Source: DATFES01 sp035457725 (GTDB taxonomy: Bacteria; Pseudomonadota; Alphaproteobacteria; CACIAM-22H2). From it: a DNA stretch of 40,036 nucleotides. The position numbers and the translations under genes were made by a program. Where the stretch lies: assembly GCA_035457725.1 (NCBI GenBank), contig DATIBC010000001.1, forward strand, positions 1-40,036, written 5' to 3'. Numbering within the stretch: position 1 is the first letter of the stretch; each line of letters opens with the position of its first letter. The notes under the pieces were generated by a model, which saw nothing but the letters and a program-made list of their open reading frames with translations, was not told where the DNA came from and did not search any database. Below are positions 32,938 to 40,036 of this stretch, piece by piece.

Positions 32938-33168
32938 TCATATATCGTTTGGGAACGAGGCTTTCCGTCCCGGCGACACTTGTTCGCTCGGTCGAAATGA
33001 GCGTGGCGGCGCCGGGGTCGCCCCGGGCGCCGGCCCAGGAATGGCGACCGGCGGTCGGGTTTGGCTCGAAGGCGACGGCGGTGCCGGCTTGGCGGGCTCC
33101 TGGCCCCGGGCGGGGTCGGCGACCAGCAATGTCAACAGCATGAAGATTGCCAGCTTATGGGTCCACAT
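32938..33168 (-). CDS. Small Pro-rich secreted protein
   Basis: A 76-residue product with a signal peptide (MWTHKLAIFMLLTLLVADPARGQ) and a mature part that is rich in Pro and Ala with few hydrophobic residues (PAPPSPSSQTRPP, PGPAPGATPAPP). Its ATG at 33168 overlaps the 3' end of the preceding gene by 14 bases, the mark of a real operon member. It is likely a periplasmic linker or accessory peptide; no family is recognised. Confidence 0.6.
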   Translation of the reverse strand: MWTHKLAIFMLLTLLVADPARGQEPAKPAPPSPSSQTRPPVAIPGPAPGATPAPPRSFRPSEQVSPGRKASFPNDI

Positions 33169-35521
33169 ATCTCGCGATCCTGAATCCCAGATTATCGCGC
33201 GGCTTGTCAGCGTAATCACGATAGGCGAAGCGCAGCTCGGTAGCGCTGCCGCTGCGCCAACTCGACCCTTTTATCACGTGGAAACGCCCCGCGGCAGGCC
33301 CCGTCGGGTCGCGCGGCGGCTTGGCCCCGGCGGATGTCGGTACATCATAATAATCATGGCACCACTCCGCGACGTTGCCGCCGAGATCGTAGATCGACGA
33401 TTCGTTCGGTGGAAACTTGCCCGCGGGCGCCGAGACGACGTATGCGTCGACGTGGCCGGGAATGGCGAACGGAAGGCCGCTGCCCTCGTGGGCGAAATTG
33501 CCGCTGTTCTTCGCCGGCGGCATGGCGTCGCCCCAGGGAAACTGCAGCGGCTTGTTGAGCGGCCTCCGGCCGCCGTCGTAACGCGCGGTGAACTCCCACT
33601 CTACTTCGGTCGGCAGGCGATAGCCGTTGGTCAGCGGCACAACCGGCGTCAGCCTGCCGTCCTGCTCACGATAGGCGGGCTGCAGCCCATCTTGCTGGCT
33701 GAGCCAATTGGCGTAGCGCGCCGCGTCGTCCCACGACACGTTGACCACCGGTTGCTCGGCGTCGTCCAAAGTCGTCCCCTGATAAGCGCCGGAGTTATGT
33801 CCCTGCTTGAATTTGCGAAACTCCGCGTTGGTCACCTCCTTCTCGCTCATTAGAAACGAACGGGTGAGCTCGACCTGGTAGTCGAATTCGTTGGAGCGAC
33901 GCGCCGCATCGCGCCGCGGCGAGCCAACCGTAAAGCGTACTGGTCCGGCAATATAGATGAGCGCCATCCGCTGTCCGCCCGACGTGACGATCCCCTTCGC
34001 GACGCGTTCCTTGAGCGCGTCGCCAACGGTCTTCAGCGTAACGTCGAGTCGTTTGGGCACCCCATGCTGCGGCGTGAACGTCGTCTTGAACGTCTCGTAG
34101 CCGTCCTTGGCGATCTCGATCGTCTGCGGCACCGTCTGCAGCGACAGCCGCTGCGTGGCGCTGCCGCTCGCCCTGCCGTTGACGATCAGCGTCGCGCCGG
34201 GCGGATTGGTGGTGAGAAACACGGTGCCAAGTTCGGGCTCCAGCCGCACGGCAAGGTTGGCCGACCGCCCGCCTTCGACCCGTACCTTGCGAGAGTCGGT
34301 TTTGTAGCCTGCCTTGGAGACCGTGAGCTGATAGTCGCTATCGCCGACAAGCGACAGCGTCAGCGGCGTCTGGCCGCGGAATTGAGCATTGAGCAGAACG
34401 CTGGCGCCGGAAGGATCGGAAGCGAGTGCAATCGTGCCATCGACACGCTCGAGCTCGATCGTCGCTATCGTACTCGCGGTTCCAGCCCGCACCTCGATGC
34501 GGCGTGCGACCGGTTTCCAGCCCTCCTTCGTGACTTCGAGCTCGTGCGCGCCTTGCAGCGCCTCGAAGGCGATCGGCGTTTCGCCGACGTCCTTGCCGTC
34601 GAGGCGCACGGTGGCTTTGTCAGGTGCGCTGGTGACCGAGAGCGTGCCCCAGGCCGGCTGCAACGGCACCACGAGCGTCTGCTTTATACCCATGCCTTCG
34701 ATCTCGACGCGCCGCGACTCGGGCAAATATCGCTCCGAGTCGATGCGGATCTCGTGAATCCCGGCATCGATTTCGAGCGTTGCCGGGCTTGCGCCGCGTT
34801 GAGCACCATCGACCAGAATCTTTGCCCCCTCGATCGGTGGCGTGGCGATCTGCAATTGGCCCGGCAGCCTCTGCAGCATGAGGGCGACTTCCGACGCGCT
34901 GCCATACGAGACCGAAATGGTGGCGCGCATCGGCTGGTAACCCTCTTTCTCGGCTGCGACTACATAGGTCCCCGGAAAGGCAAGGTAACGCTCGCCAATC
35001 AAAATTGGCGGCGGCCAACCCGATACCGAGACGGCGTCGGCCTCGGGCGTGATGCGCACGGTGAGCGGCGATGCGGCGATTACATAAGCGGCGCCGAGCA
35101 CGAGCACAGCGAAAGCGGCGAGTGCGATCCCCTTGGCTGTCGCAAACGCGGCGCGCCGGCCGCTGGCGTCCGCGTCGAAGCGCGGCGCTCGATTAGAGGC
35201 GCGCGATGCCGTCGATGGCGTAGCAGTAAGAGTGACCGCGTCGCCCTGGATCGTGACGGCGACCGCCACATCGCCGATCACGATCTCATCGCCGTGGCGA
35301 AGCCACGCCGGCGCCGTAAGCCGCGCGCCGTTGTAGCCCACGGCGCGGCCTTGCGGCTGAACCGACAATCCCTTCGGGTGCGTGAGGATCCACAGCGACG
35401 GCGCCGCTTCGGCCGCCGCGCCGACCACGAGCGTGCCATCGCTGACGCCGACCGCGAGCGGAAACTCCGCCTCGCCAATGGCGCGCGGCTGCGACGCCGT
35501 TACCAGGACCAGGCTGATCAC
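33155..35521 (-). CDS. FHA-like/TM/PEGA-repeat/FGE-fold protein
   Basis: A 788-residue membrane protein. Residues about 1-95 look like a degenerate FHA domain (GYNGARLTAPAWLRHGDEIV with the LRxGDEIxIGD turn). One TM helix is at about 133-150. Next are five PEGA-type beta repeats of about 70 residues (about 155-217, 220-288, 292-357, 361-427, 431-497; for example TLSVTSAPDKATVRLDGK). Finally an FGE-sulfatase/SUMF1 fold (about 515-787: ALIYIAGPVRFTVGSPRRD, RLPTEVEWEFTARYDG, GNVAEWCHDYYD, NLGFRIAR). That fold has one cysteine (C721) and lacks the Cys pair of true formylglycine enzymes, so it is probably structural or ligand-binding. The GTG start overlaps the previous stop (GTGA). The N-terminus is cytoplasmic and the rest periplasmic by topology. 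Confidence 0.85.
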   Translation of the reverse strand: MISLVLVTASQPRAIGEAEFPLAVGVSDGTLVVGAAAEAAPSLWILTHPKGLSVQPQGRAVGYNGARLTAPAWLRHGDEIVIGDVAVAVTIQGDAVTLTATPSTASRASNRAPRFDADASGRRAAFATAKGIALAAFAVLVLGAAYVIAASPLTVRITPEADAVSVSGWPPPILIGERYLAFPGTYVVAAEKEGYQPMRATISVSYGSASEVALMLQRLPGQLQIATPPIEGAKILVDGAQRGASPATLEIDAGIHEIRIDSERYLPESRRVEIEGMGIKQTLVVPLQPAWGTLSVTSAPDKATVRLDGKDVGETPIAFEALQGAHELEVTKEGWKPVARRIEVRAGTASTIATIELERVDGTIALASDPSGASVLLNAQFRGQTPLTLSLVGDSDYQLTVSKAGYKTDSRKVRVEGGRSANLAVRLEPELGTVFLTTNPPGATLIVNGRASGSATQRLSLQTVPQTIEIAKDGYETFKTTFTPQHGVPKRLDVTLKTVGDALKERVAKGIVTSGGQRMALIYIAGPVRFTVGSPRRDAARRSNEFDYQVELTRSFLMSEKEVTNAEFRKFKQGHNSGAYQGTTLDDAEQPVVNVSWDDAARYANWLSQQDGLQPAYREQDGRLTPVVPLTNGYRLPTEVEWEFTARYDGGRRPLNKPLQFPWGDAMPPAKNSGNFAHEGSGLPFAIPGHVDAYVVSAPAGKFPPNESSIYDLGGNVAEWCHDYYDVPTSAGAKPPRDPTGPAAGRFHVIKGSSWRSGSATELRFAYRDYADKPRDNLGFRIARYVDP

Positions 35522-36942
35522 CGGATCGGCTCCGTCGCCTCGACGACGATGGGTTCGCTGCGCGGGACCTCGAACGGCACACGGACATCGCGATATCCGG
35601 TGCGCGAGCCGATGGCGACATACCTGCCGGGTGGCAGATCAATACGACGCGTATCGAAGGTCCCGAGCTTGCCGATACGCTGCAAGGTCACCTCGGTGCT
35701 GCGATCGGATTTGAGAATAATGGGTAGCGGCGTCTCCATCGCGGCGATGAGCTGGGCGAGTTGGCGGCGCTTGGCCGACAGCGCCGGTCCATCCTCGTCG
35801 CCCGCCTGCGCTGCGAGCATCTTTGCATGCGCACGCGGCTCGGCCGACCGCAGACGCGTCGGCTCGGCGATATATTGATCGAGCGCGGCGTGCGTATCGG
35901 CGAGCCGCTGCGCCCGCGCGCGGCCCGCCGTGGCAAAAGCGGCGTTGGCGTCGATGGCGAGCGCCTGATCATACGCCCCCATCGCTTCTGGCCATTTCTC
36001 CTGCCGTTCCAGCGCCATGGCTTGAGCGCGCAGGCGTTCGAGCCCTGCCATACGCACCGATGCTTGCAGTCGCCGGCGCAGATCGTTCAGCTCCGGCGCG
36101 TTGGGATTGAACCCGCGCGCCCGGTCGAGTGCGGCTTGCGCGCCGCGTAGATTACCTTCTGCCAACCGTGCGTGCGCTTCCGATACCGCGGCGCGATATT
36201 CGTCATCCGCGATGTGCCCCTCGACGCGCGCCAAATTCTCACGCGCCGGCGAAAACTCGGGATCGAGCGCCGCGGCGGCGCCATAAGCCTCGCGTGCTGC
36301 GACAAGATCGCCGGCCGTCTCGGAAGTCTGGCCGCGCGCCATGTTCGAGATCACATCGGGTAGCCTTCGCGCACGTTCCAAGAATCGTGTCGCCGCCGCT
36401 TCGCCGGGAACAAGCGCCACGGCGATTTCGAACTGCGCGCGAGCTTCAGCCGCGTCCCGAGCCTCGAAAGCCTGTTGGCCCGCGATCATGGCGAGGCGAA
36501 AGCGCTCGGACTTGCTCTCGGCCAGACGGTCGAGAAGGGCGATAGCCTCGCGGAATAGCGGCACAGCGTCTGCGTGCCGCTTCCGGTCATATACGCTGCT
36601 CGCATTGGCCAGACGTTCCTCGGCAACCGCGAAATTCACGCCGTCGAGCACGACACGACCCCAGATCCGGGCGCCCTCGCCTTCGAGCTTGGCGACACGC
36701 CGCAGTGATTCGGCCAGTAATGTGTCGGCGTCGATTCGAGCGGCTTCCGTGACGGCGGGCGCCGGCGCGGGTGCGGGCGATGAAGTATGCGGTGGCGGCA
36801 CAGGCGCCACCACATAGTTCGGAAGCACGAAGGCGACAAACAGCGTCGCCACCGCGAGGAAGATTAGCGCGGCGATAGCACCGGGGCTGGCGCGCGAGCG
36901 CGGCGTTCGGCGCGAGAAAGCCTCATCGTGGGGTGCGGACAC
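35518..36942 (-). CDS. Membrane-anchored TPR-like protein
   Basis: A 474-residue protein with a cytoplasmic N-terminus, one TM helix (about 21-44, AIAALIFLAVATLFVAFVLP), a Pro/Ala linker, and a large helical region (about 100-380) with tetratricopeptide-like repeats (RHADAVPLFREAIALLDRLA, EKWPEAMGAYDQALAIDANA). A short beta-rich C-terminal domain (about 400-474) contains a PEGA-like GKLGTFDTRRIDLPPGRYVA. It is a probable scaffold in the periplasm for the envelope complex. The GTG start has GAGGAA upstream, and the stop overlaps the next gene by 4 bases. Confidence 0.82.
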   Translation of the reverse strand: MSAPHDEAFSRRTPRSRASPGAIAALIFLAVATLFVAFVLPNYVVAPVPPPHTSSPAPAPAPAVTEAARIDADTLLAESLRRVAKLEGEGARIWGRVVLDGVNFAVAEERLANASSVYDRKRHADAVPLFREAIALLDRLAESKSERFRLAMIAGQQAFEARDAAEARAQFEIAVALVPGEAAATRFLERARRLPDVISNMARGQTSETAGDLVAAREAYGAAAALDPEFSPARENLARVEGHIADDEYRAAVSEAHARLAEGNLRGAQAALDRARGFNPNAPELNDLRRRLQASVRMAGLERLRAQAMALERQEKWPEAMGAYDQALAIDANAAFATAGRARAQRLADTHAALDQYIAEPTRLRSAEPRAHAKMLAAQAGDEDGPALSAKRRQLAQLIAAMETPLPIILKSDRSTEVTLQRIGKLGTFDTRRIDLPPGRYVAIGSRTGYRDVRVPFEVPRSEPIVVEATEPIR

Positions 36943-36975
36943 GGTTCCTCGGGCGCGGGCGCCGTGGCAGCAACG

Positions 36976-38310
36976 TCAGCTCGTCGGCGTCGCAGGTAGT
37001 CCAGATGGGGGAGGTGTCACCCCCAGCGGCGCGTTCTCGCTCTCATGGAGTGCCTTAAGCACCTGCCGCCAAGCCTGAAACTTCTCCTCGATCGTGCCCT
37101 TGAGCTCGAACGTCTTACCTTCGACTTCGATCACCGTCGGCCTCACGTCAGCGATAAGCGATTGTCCGAGCTCCTCCAGCGCGGCTTGGCGCAACTTGGT
37201 CTCCGCCGAAGCTTGCTCGGACGCTTTGATGGCCATCTGGGCGCCGATAGCCACACCGGCGCCAGCCACGAGGACGCCGGCAGTGCCGCAACCGTAGCAG
37301 CGACTACCACCCTGCGAGGCGATGGCAGCGCCGGCGAGCACGGCGAGCACACCCACCGCGATACCCTTCGCGGTCTCCGCATTCTTCACTTCGTCGGCCG
37401 CGCGAATAGCCGCGATTTCCTTGAGGCGCGAGCTGCGCCAATTGGTGTATGCGTCGCCGACACCCCGCGCCAGACCGTCATATTGCTCGTCGAACGTATC
37501 GACAAGGAATTCCTCGCGCACCCGGATGCGATTAACCCGCTGCACGATCGGATCGTTCTCCGCCGGCAGTCGCACTACGGAGTAAACGGGAACTTGTTCG
37601 CCGCCCGCATCCGAATTGAAAAACGCGATCAGGCGCCGCAGATCGCCAGGCTCAGAGGGCGGAGCCGCCGGCCTTTGCAGATAGGCGTCGTAGACCTGCG
37701 GGGCAAACTCTGCACCGAAACGCAGCTCTGCGACCTGGCGGACGACACGGATGTCGGCGGGCTTGAGCGCCTTCTTGTGCGCGGCGATGTCATTGGCAAT
37801 TTTGTTGTAGAGGTCCTGGAATGGATCGACGCTTCCCTCCTCTGCTTTGAGGTAGGCGTTGTCGTCGATAACGCTCACGTACTCCTTCGTGAACCACTCG
37901 GCGCCGGTAGCATCCGTGACGGCGATCTCCAGTTTCAGGATCTCACCGTCGGACTCTTGGATCTTGCCGGTGACGACCACTTCACCCCCGCGAGAGCCTT
38001 GCGGCACCACCCTCGCCGGACCCCAGTGACCGGACTTCTGCATCGTGCTCTTGAGTTGCACCGGAATGTAATAGGCCTCGGCCCTGCGGATATCCGACGA
38101 CAGGCCCTTGGCGACATCCTTGTTCTCCGGCAACACGCCGGGCTCGAACGCCTCGATCCGCACCGACAACAGTTCGGCCTCGGATGGCGGTGTCGTCGGC
38201 CGGTCGATCGCCGTTTCTTTATAGGAGACGGTGCGCGTCGGATAATTGCTGGCACACGCGCCAAGCGTCGCAGCCAGAAGGCCAATCACAAGGGGCCGAA
38301 TTCCCCTCAT
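36976..38310 (-). CDS. Outer-envelope lipoprotein with Gly/Ala-rich hydrophobic segment
   Basis: A 444-residue lipoprotein: signal peptide MRGIRPLVIGLLAATLGAC with lipobox LGAC (C19). The mature part has a mixed globular domain (about 45-310) and then a Gly/Ala-rich hydrophobic stretch (about 315-365) with a CYGC cysteine pair, which could insert in a membrane. A helical C-terminal domain follows. The family is not recognised. AAGGAGG stands right before the ATG, and the start overlaps the upstream stop by 4 bases (ATGA). Probably in the outer membrane, or the inner leaflet facing the periplasm, as part of the complex. Confidence 0.8.
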   Translation of the reverse strand: MRGIRPLVIGLLAATLGACASNYPTRTVSYKETAIDRPTTPPSEAELLSVRIEAFEPGVLPENKDVAKGLSSDIRRAEAYYIPVQLKSTMQKSGHWGPARVVPQGSRGGEVVVTGKIQESDGEILKLEIAVTDATGAEWFTKEYVSVIDDNAYLKAEEGSVDPFQDLYNKIANDIAAHKKALKPADIRVVRQVAELRFGAEFAPQVYDAYLQRPAAPPSEPGDLRRLIAFFNSDAGGEQVPVYSVVRLPAENDPIVQRVNRIRVREEFLVDTFDEQYDGLARGVGDAYTNWRSSRLKEIAAIRAADEVKNAETAKGIAVGVLAVLAGAAIASQGGSRCYGCGTAGVLVAGAGVAIGAQMAIKASEQASAETKLRQAALEELGQSLIADVRPTVIEVEGKTFELKGTIEEKFQAWRQVLKALHESENAPLGVTPPPSGLPATPTS

Positions 38311-39155
38311 TTTATCGCCTCCTTGTACTTTCGATACTCCGCCCAGAGCTTCTCCTTCAAGACCGGGTCCGTCTCCTTTTCAGCTGCTTCGCGCAGCTGA
38401 CGCGCGACGATATCGTCATCTTTGCCGCCTTCGGTCGGGCGCTGACGTGCCGCCGTAGGGGACTCGCTCGGTCCTGCGGCGCTCGCGGGCGACGCCCGGC
38501 CGACGGTCGCCGTTCGATCCGAAGCTTTATCGCCGCCCGAGGCGTTATCGCCGGATGGTTTCGCATCCGGGTTCGACCAGGTTCCCGACGTTGCAGACGT
38601 AGTCCCGGCCGAGCCGCCTGATCCGTTGCCGCGGCTGGCGCCGGCGGCGGCGCCGCCGGGCGACTGCGAACCGCGCGAGGCCGATGCTGTCCGCCGAATC
38701 TCCTGTTGGCGTTTTTGCAGACTCGCATCGATCTCGCTTTCGAGCGTATCGAGACGCGCCTGCATCTCGACCTTCTTTTCGTCGTCCGTAAGCACCGCCG
38801 ATGGCGGCACGACATCGGCGATCCGCGTACGCTGCTCCTGTGGGCTGGTGCGCACGCACTCGAACGGTGCGACCGCTTCTTCTCCGCCGAGACCGCGCAC
38901 GACCTCGCACTGCTCGAGTACTCGCAAGCGCAGGCCAGCGACGTAGGTGGCGTACGTTTCTTGCTCGACATGTGGAATCCTGGCGTGGGCACGCGCGGCG
39001 CGGTAGGCGGCCTCCTCGCGCTTCCATTCTTCGATACTGAGGCGAAGCGTCTCCGTCGCCAGGCTCATTTCGGAATTGGCGATCGAAAGCGAGGCGGGTA
39101 AAACGACCCACACGACCAAACTGACGAGCAACCAGGCAGCAACAACTCTTGCCAT
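38307..39155 (-). CDS. Periplasmic coiled-coil protein, first gene of the envelope operon
   Basis: A 282-residue protein with an N-terminal TM/signal anchor (VVAAWLLVSLVVWVVLPASL). The helical domain (about 30-155) ends in a coiled coil (DDEKKVEMQARLDTLESEID). A disordered Ser/Gly/Ala-rich linker (about 160-240) follows, then a charged C-terminal helix (LREAAEKETDPVLKEKLWAE). It is a likely spacer or stalk element; no family is recognised. The ATG at 39155 has GGGGCAG upstream, and a good promoter lies 122 bases ahead. Confidence 0.78.
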   Translation of the reverse strand: MARVVAAWLLVSLVVWVVLPASLSIANSEMSLATETLRLSIEEWKREEAAYRAARAHARIPHVEQETYATYVAGLRLRVLEQCEVVRGLGGEEAVAPFECVRTSPQEQRTRIADVVPPSAVLTDDEKKVEMQARLDTLESEIDASLQKRQQEIRRTASASRGSQSPGGAAAGASRGNGSGGSAGTTSATSGTWSNPDAKPSGDNASGGDKASDRTATVGRASPASAAGPSESPTAARQRPTEGGKDDDIVARQLREAAEKETDPVLKEKLWAEYRKYKEAIK

Positions 39156-39276
39156 TCTGCCCCGCAGATGCCTACGACGCTCGGACCGCGGACCGCCAAT
39201 GACCGACTCCGACCAGGGGCGCGCGATCCCTGTGGAGCGTTAAATCCATGAATGAGCCCGCGTTCAACTTTGGACG

Positions 39277-39305
39277 ATTATCTCTGGTTCGTTACAACCA
39301 ATCAA
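39277..39305 (-). promoter_or_regulatory. Sigma70-like promoter of the envelope operon
   Basis: Read on the - strand: TTGATT (39305-39300), a 17-base spacer, then GATAAT (39282-39277). The match is 4 of 6 and 5 of 6 to the -35 and -10 consensus at optimal spacing. It is 122 bases upstream of the first ATG of the operon and in an AT-rich patch. Confidence 0.65.
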
Positions 39306-39664
39306 TCCCAGCCGCGACGCGGCCGATCCGGTTAGCCGCTGGCGACCCATGGCGTCGCGAGAGCAAGATCGGCTGACGCGCTTCCTGCTGGAACACATGA
39401 TGGTCGGCCCGGATTTCGCTTAACGCTCCCTCTCGCCGTGACGCCGACGCGGCTGCTCCAGGGATGTTCTCCGCCGTGCCGGAGGTCCGGCCAAATCAAC
39501 AACCAACGTTCGGATCAGGCGCACGGAGAAAAGGCGCCTGAAACCTGGGATAATCATGGTCGCTCGGGACCTATGTCGGTTTCTCTGCCATCGGCCGCTC
39601 GATCCATTACCTAATATAATCGCGATGAATCTCACTCCTCCGTTAACCATAAACGAGAGAAACC

Positions 39665-39732
39665 GACTGCGTGGCGGAGGACGCAGTCTGCTGCGAACCG
39701 TTCTCCGGCCCAGATTCCCTGCTAACAGGGAA
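39665..39732. repeat. Two adjacent perfect hairpins
   Basis: GACTGCGT-N8-ACGCAGTC (39665-39688, 8-base-pair stem) and TTCCCTG-CTAA-CAGGGAA (39715-39732, 7-base-pair stem). They lie 26 bases apart, away from any gene. They overlap the start of the 'aacaggga' repeat set and may belong to one structured repeat element. Confidence 0.55.
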
Positions 39733-39857
39733 AAGAACAGGGAATTTGGCGCATTTCGGCACCCATCTCGCAACCGGCATCCTGGAGAAAACCGCTGCGT
39801 TTCATGGAGTTGAGGAACAATCGACGCCTTGCAGAGGCGAAAAAGAACAGGGAATTT
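39724..39857. repeat. Direct repeats of aacaggga / aaaagaacagggaattt
   Basis: The 17-base unit aaaagaacagggaattt occurs at 39731-39747 and again at 39841-39857, exactly 110 bases apart. The shorter AACAGGGA is also at 39724-39731. A related GAACAGGAGA follows near 39899. These are too exact and close to be chance in GC-rich DNA and suggest a short dispersed repeat. Confidence 0.6.
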
Positions 39858-40036
39858 TTTTGACGAAACTGGGAATGCGATTCCTTGTTCGGGCCAGGAA
39901 CAGGAGATCTCCAAACGCTTGCCAAATCGCAAAGCGTCACCTCATCAGCTTGAGCGGACCAACCGGCTCACGGGCGAGCTCTATCTTGGCTTCGCGCGCG
40001 CCTCGCCGAGGTCGTTCCATACCATCTGGTCGACGA

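Larger units (their letters stand above)
39306..40036. other. Right-edge intergenic region without a supportable gene
   Basis: No recognisable gene. Frames on both strands lack family motifs and are low in complexity where they cross the repeats. The region holds two perfect hairpins and a repeated 17-base unit, listed separately. The - strand peptide NSLFFSLLAGN is, to my memory, the kind encoded by dispersed repeats in alphaproteobacterial genomes. Confidence 0.5.

Noticed and set aside
33155..33700. Formylglycine-generating enzyme that activates sulfatases
   Set aside because: The FGE fold lacks the catalytic Cys pair and no sulfatase gene is nearby.
34064..35878. 604-codon + strand open frame, and other long antisense frames (for example 5146-6606, 4422-5399, 37045-38400, 21869-22909)
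   Set aside because: They run opposite to well-supported genes, are rich in Arg and lack family motifs. They are the expected shadow of GC-rich coding DNA.
29832..39305. Zorya-type phage defence system
   Set aside because: The MotA-type gene is present, but there is no ZorB peptidoglycan-binding protein, helicase or nuclease.
39420..39932. 170-codon - strand frame at the right edge
   Set aside because: It crosses the repeats and hairpins and encodes low-complexity sequence; no motif.
1..40036. CRISPR array, tRNA, rRNA, transposase or integrase
   Set aside because: No regularly spaced repeats, cloverleaf sequences or recombinase motifs were seen.

Overview
The window is about 40 kb of GC-rich DNA and looks like an alphaproteobacterium, probably Hyphomicrobiales or a relative. 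The reasons are the CheY/DivK-type regulator and hybrid kinase set, the class III cyclases (one carrying a ferredoxin domain), FNR/FixK-type TTGAT-N4-ATCAA boxes, and a 'aacagggaattt' repeat at the right end of a kind I associate from memory with that group. No database search was possible, so taxonomy and product names rest on motif recognition. I see no rRNA, tRNA, CRISPR array or intact insertion sequence.

Region 1 (about 0.4-17.1 kb, mostly + strand) is an anaerobiosis/stress island. It holds a three-gene 2-oxoacid dehydrogenase (E1alpha, E1beta, E2; no E3), a Glu/Leu-type amino acid dehydrogenase, nicotinate phosphoribosyltransferase, a universal stress protein, archease, the RNA ligase RtcB, a ribosome hibernation factor fused to a cold-shock domain, an archaeal-type S-adenosylmethionine synthetase, a CBS-CBS-BON protein, a broken ftsH, an EF-hand protein, an MgtC/DUF4010 membrane protein and a DUF3775 protein. 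At least six FNR/FixK-like palindromes lie in its promoter regions, several at the right distance from a plausible -10. The likely theme is survival of oxygen limitation: ribosome storage, RNA repair, NAD salvage and fermentative carbon flow. The island is also decaying: a groEL-like gene, a carbamate kinase gene and ftsH are all damaged.

Region 2 (17.4-19.4 kb) is a divergent pair, a 1-Cys peroxiredoxin (- strand) and a LysR regulator (+ strand), sharing a short AT-rich control region with repeated GCATAA units.

Region 3 (19.4-28.7 kb) is signalling. A four-gene - strand operon encodes a Tat-exported TRAP-type solute-binding protein with no permease beside it, a large membrane hybrid histidine kinase, a single-domain receiver, and a DHp-DHp-receiver-adenylate cyclase. 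Then come a deacetylase remnant, a small membrane protein, and a + strand gene for a ferredoxin-cyclase-Rieske fusion that looks like a redox-controlled cyclic nucleotide synthase. A decayed pentapeptide-repeat gene and a VOC-family gene follow.

Region 4 (29.8-39.3 kb, - strand) is a tightly packed operon of eight clear genes plus one doubtful small ORF, with a good sigma70-like promoter at its head. It encodes a periplasmic coiled-coil protein, a lipoprotein, a TPR protein, an FHA-like/TM/PEGA/FGE-fold protein, a Pro-rich secreted peptide, a MotA/TolQ/ExbB proton-channel subunit, and two von Willebrand A proteins whose single TM helices share an ExbD/MotB-like acidic motif. I know no named system with this composition. 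It is the best candidate here for an undescribed machine, probably a proton-motive-force-driven envelope complex. The last 0.9 kb holds only repeats and hairpins.
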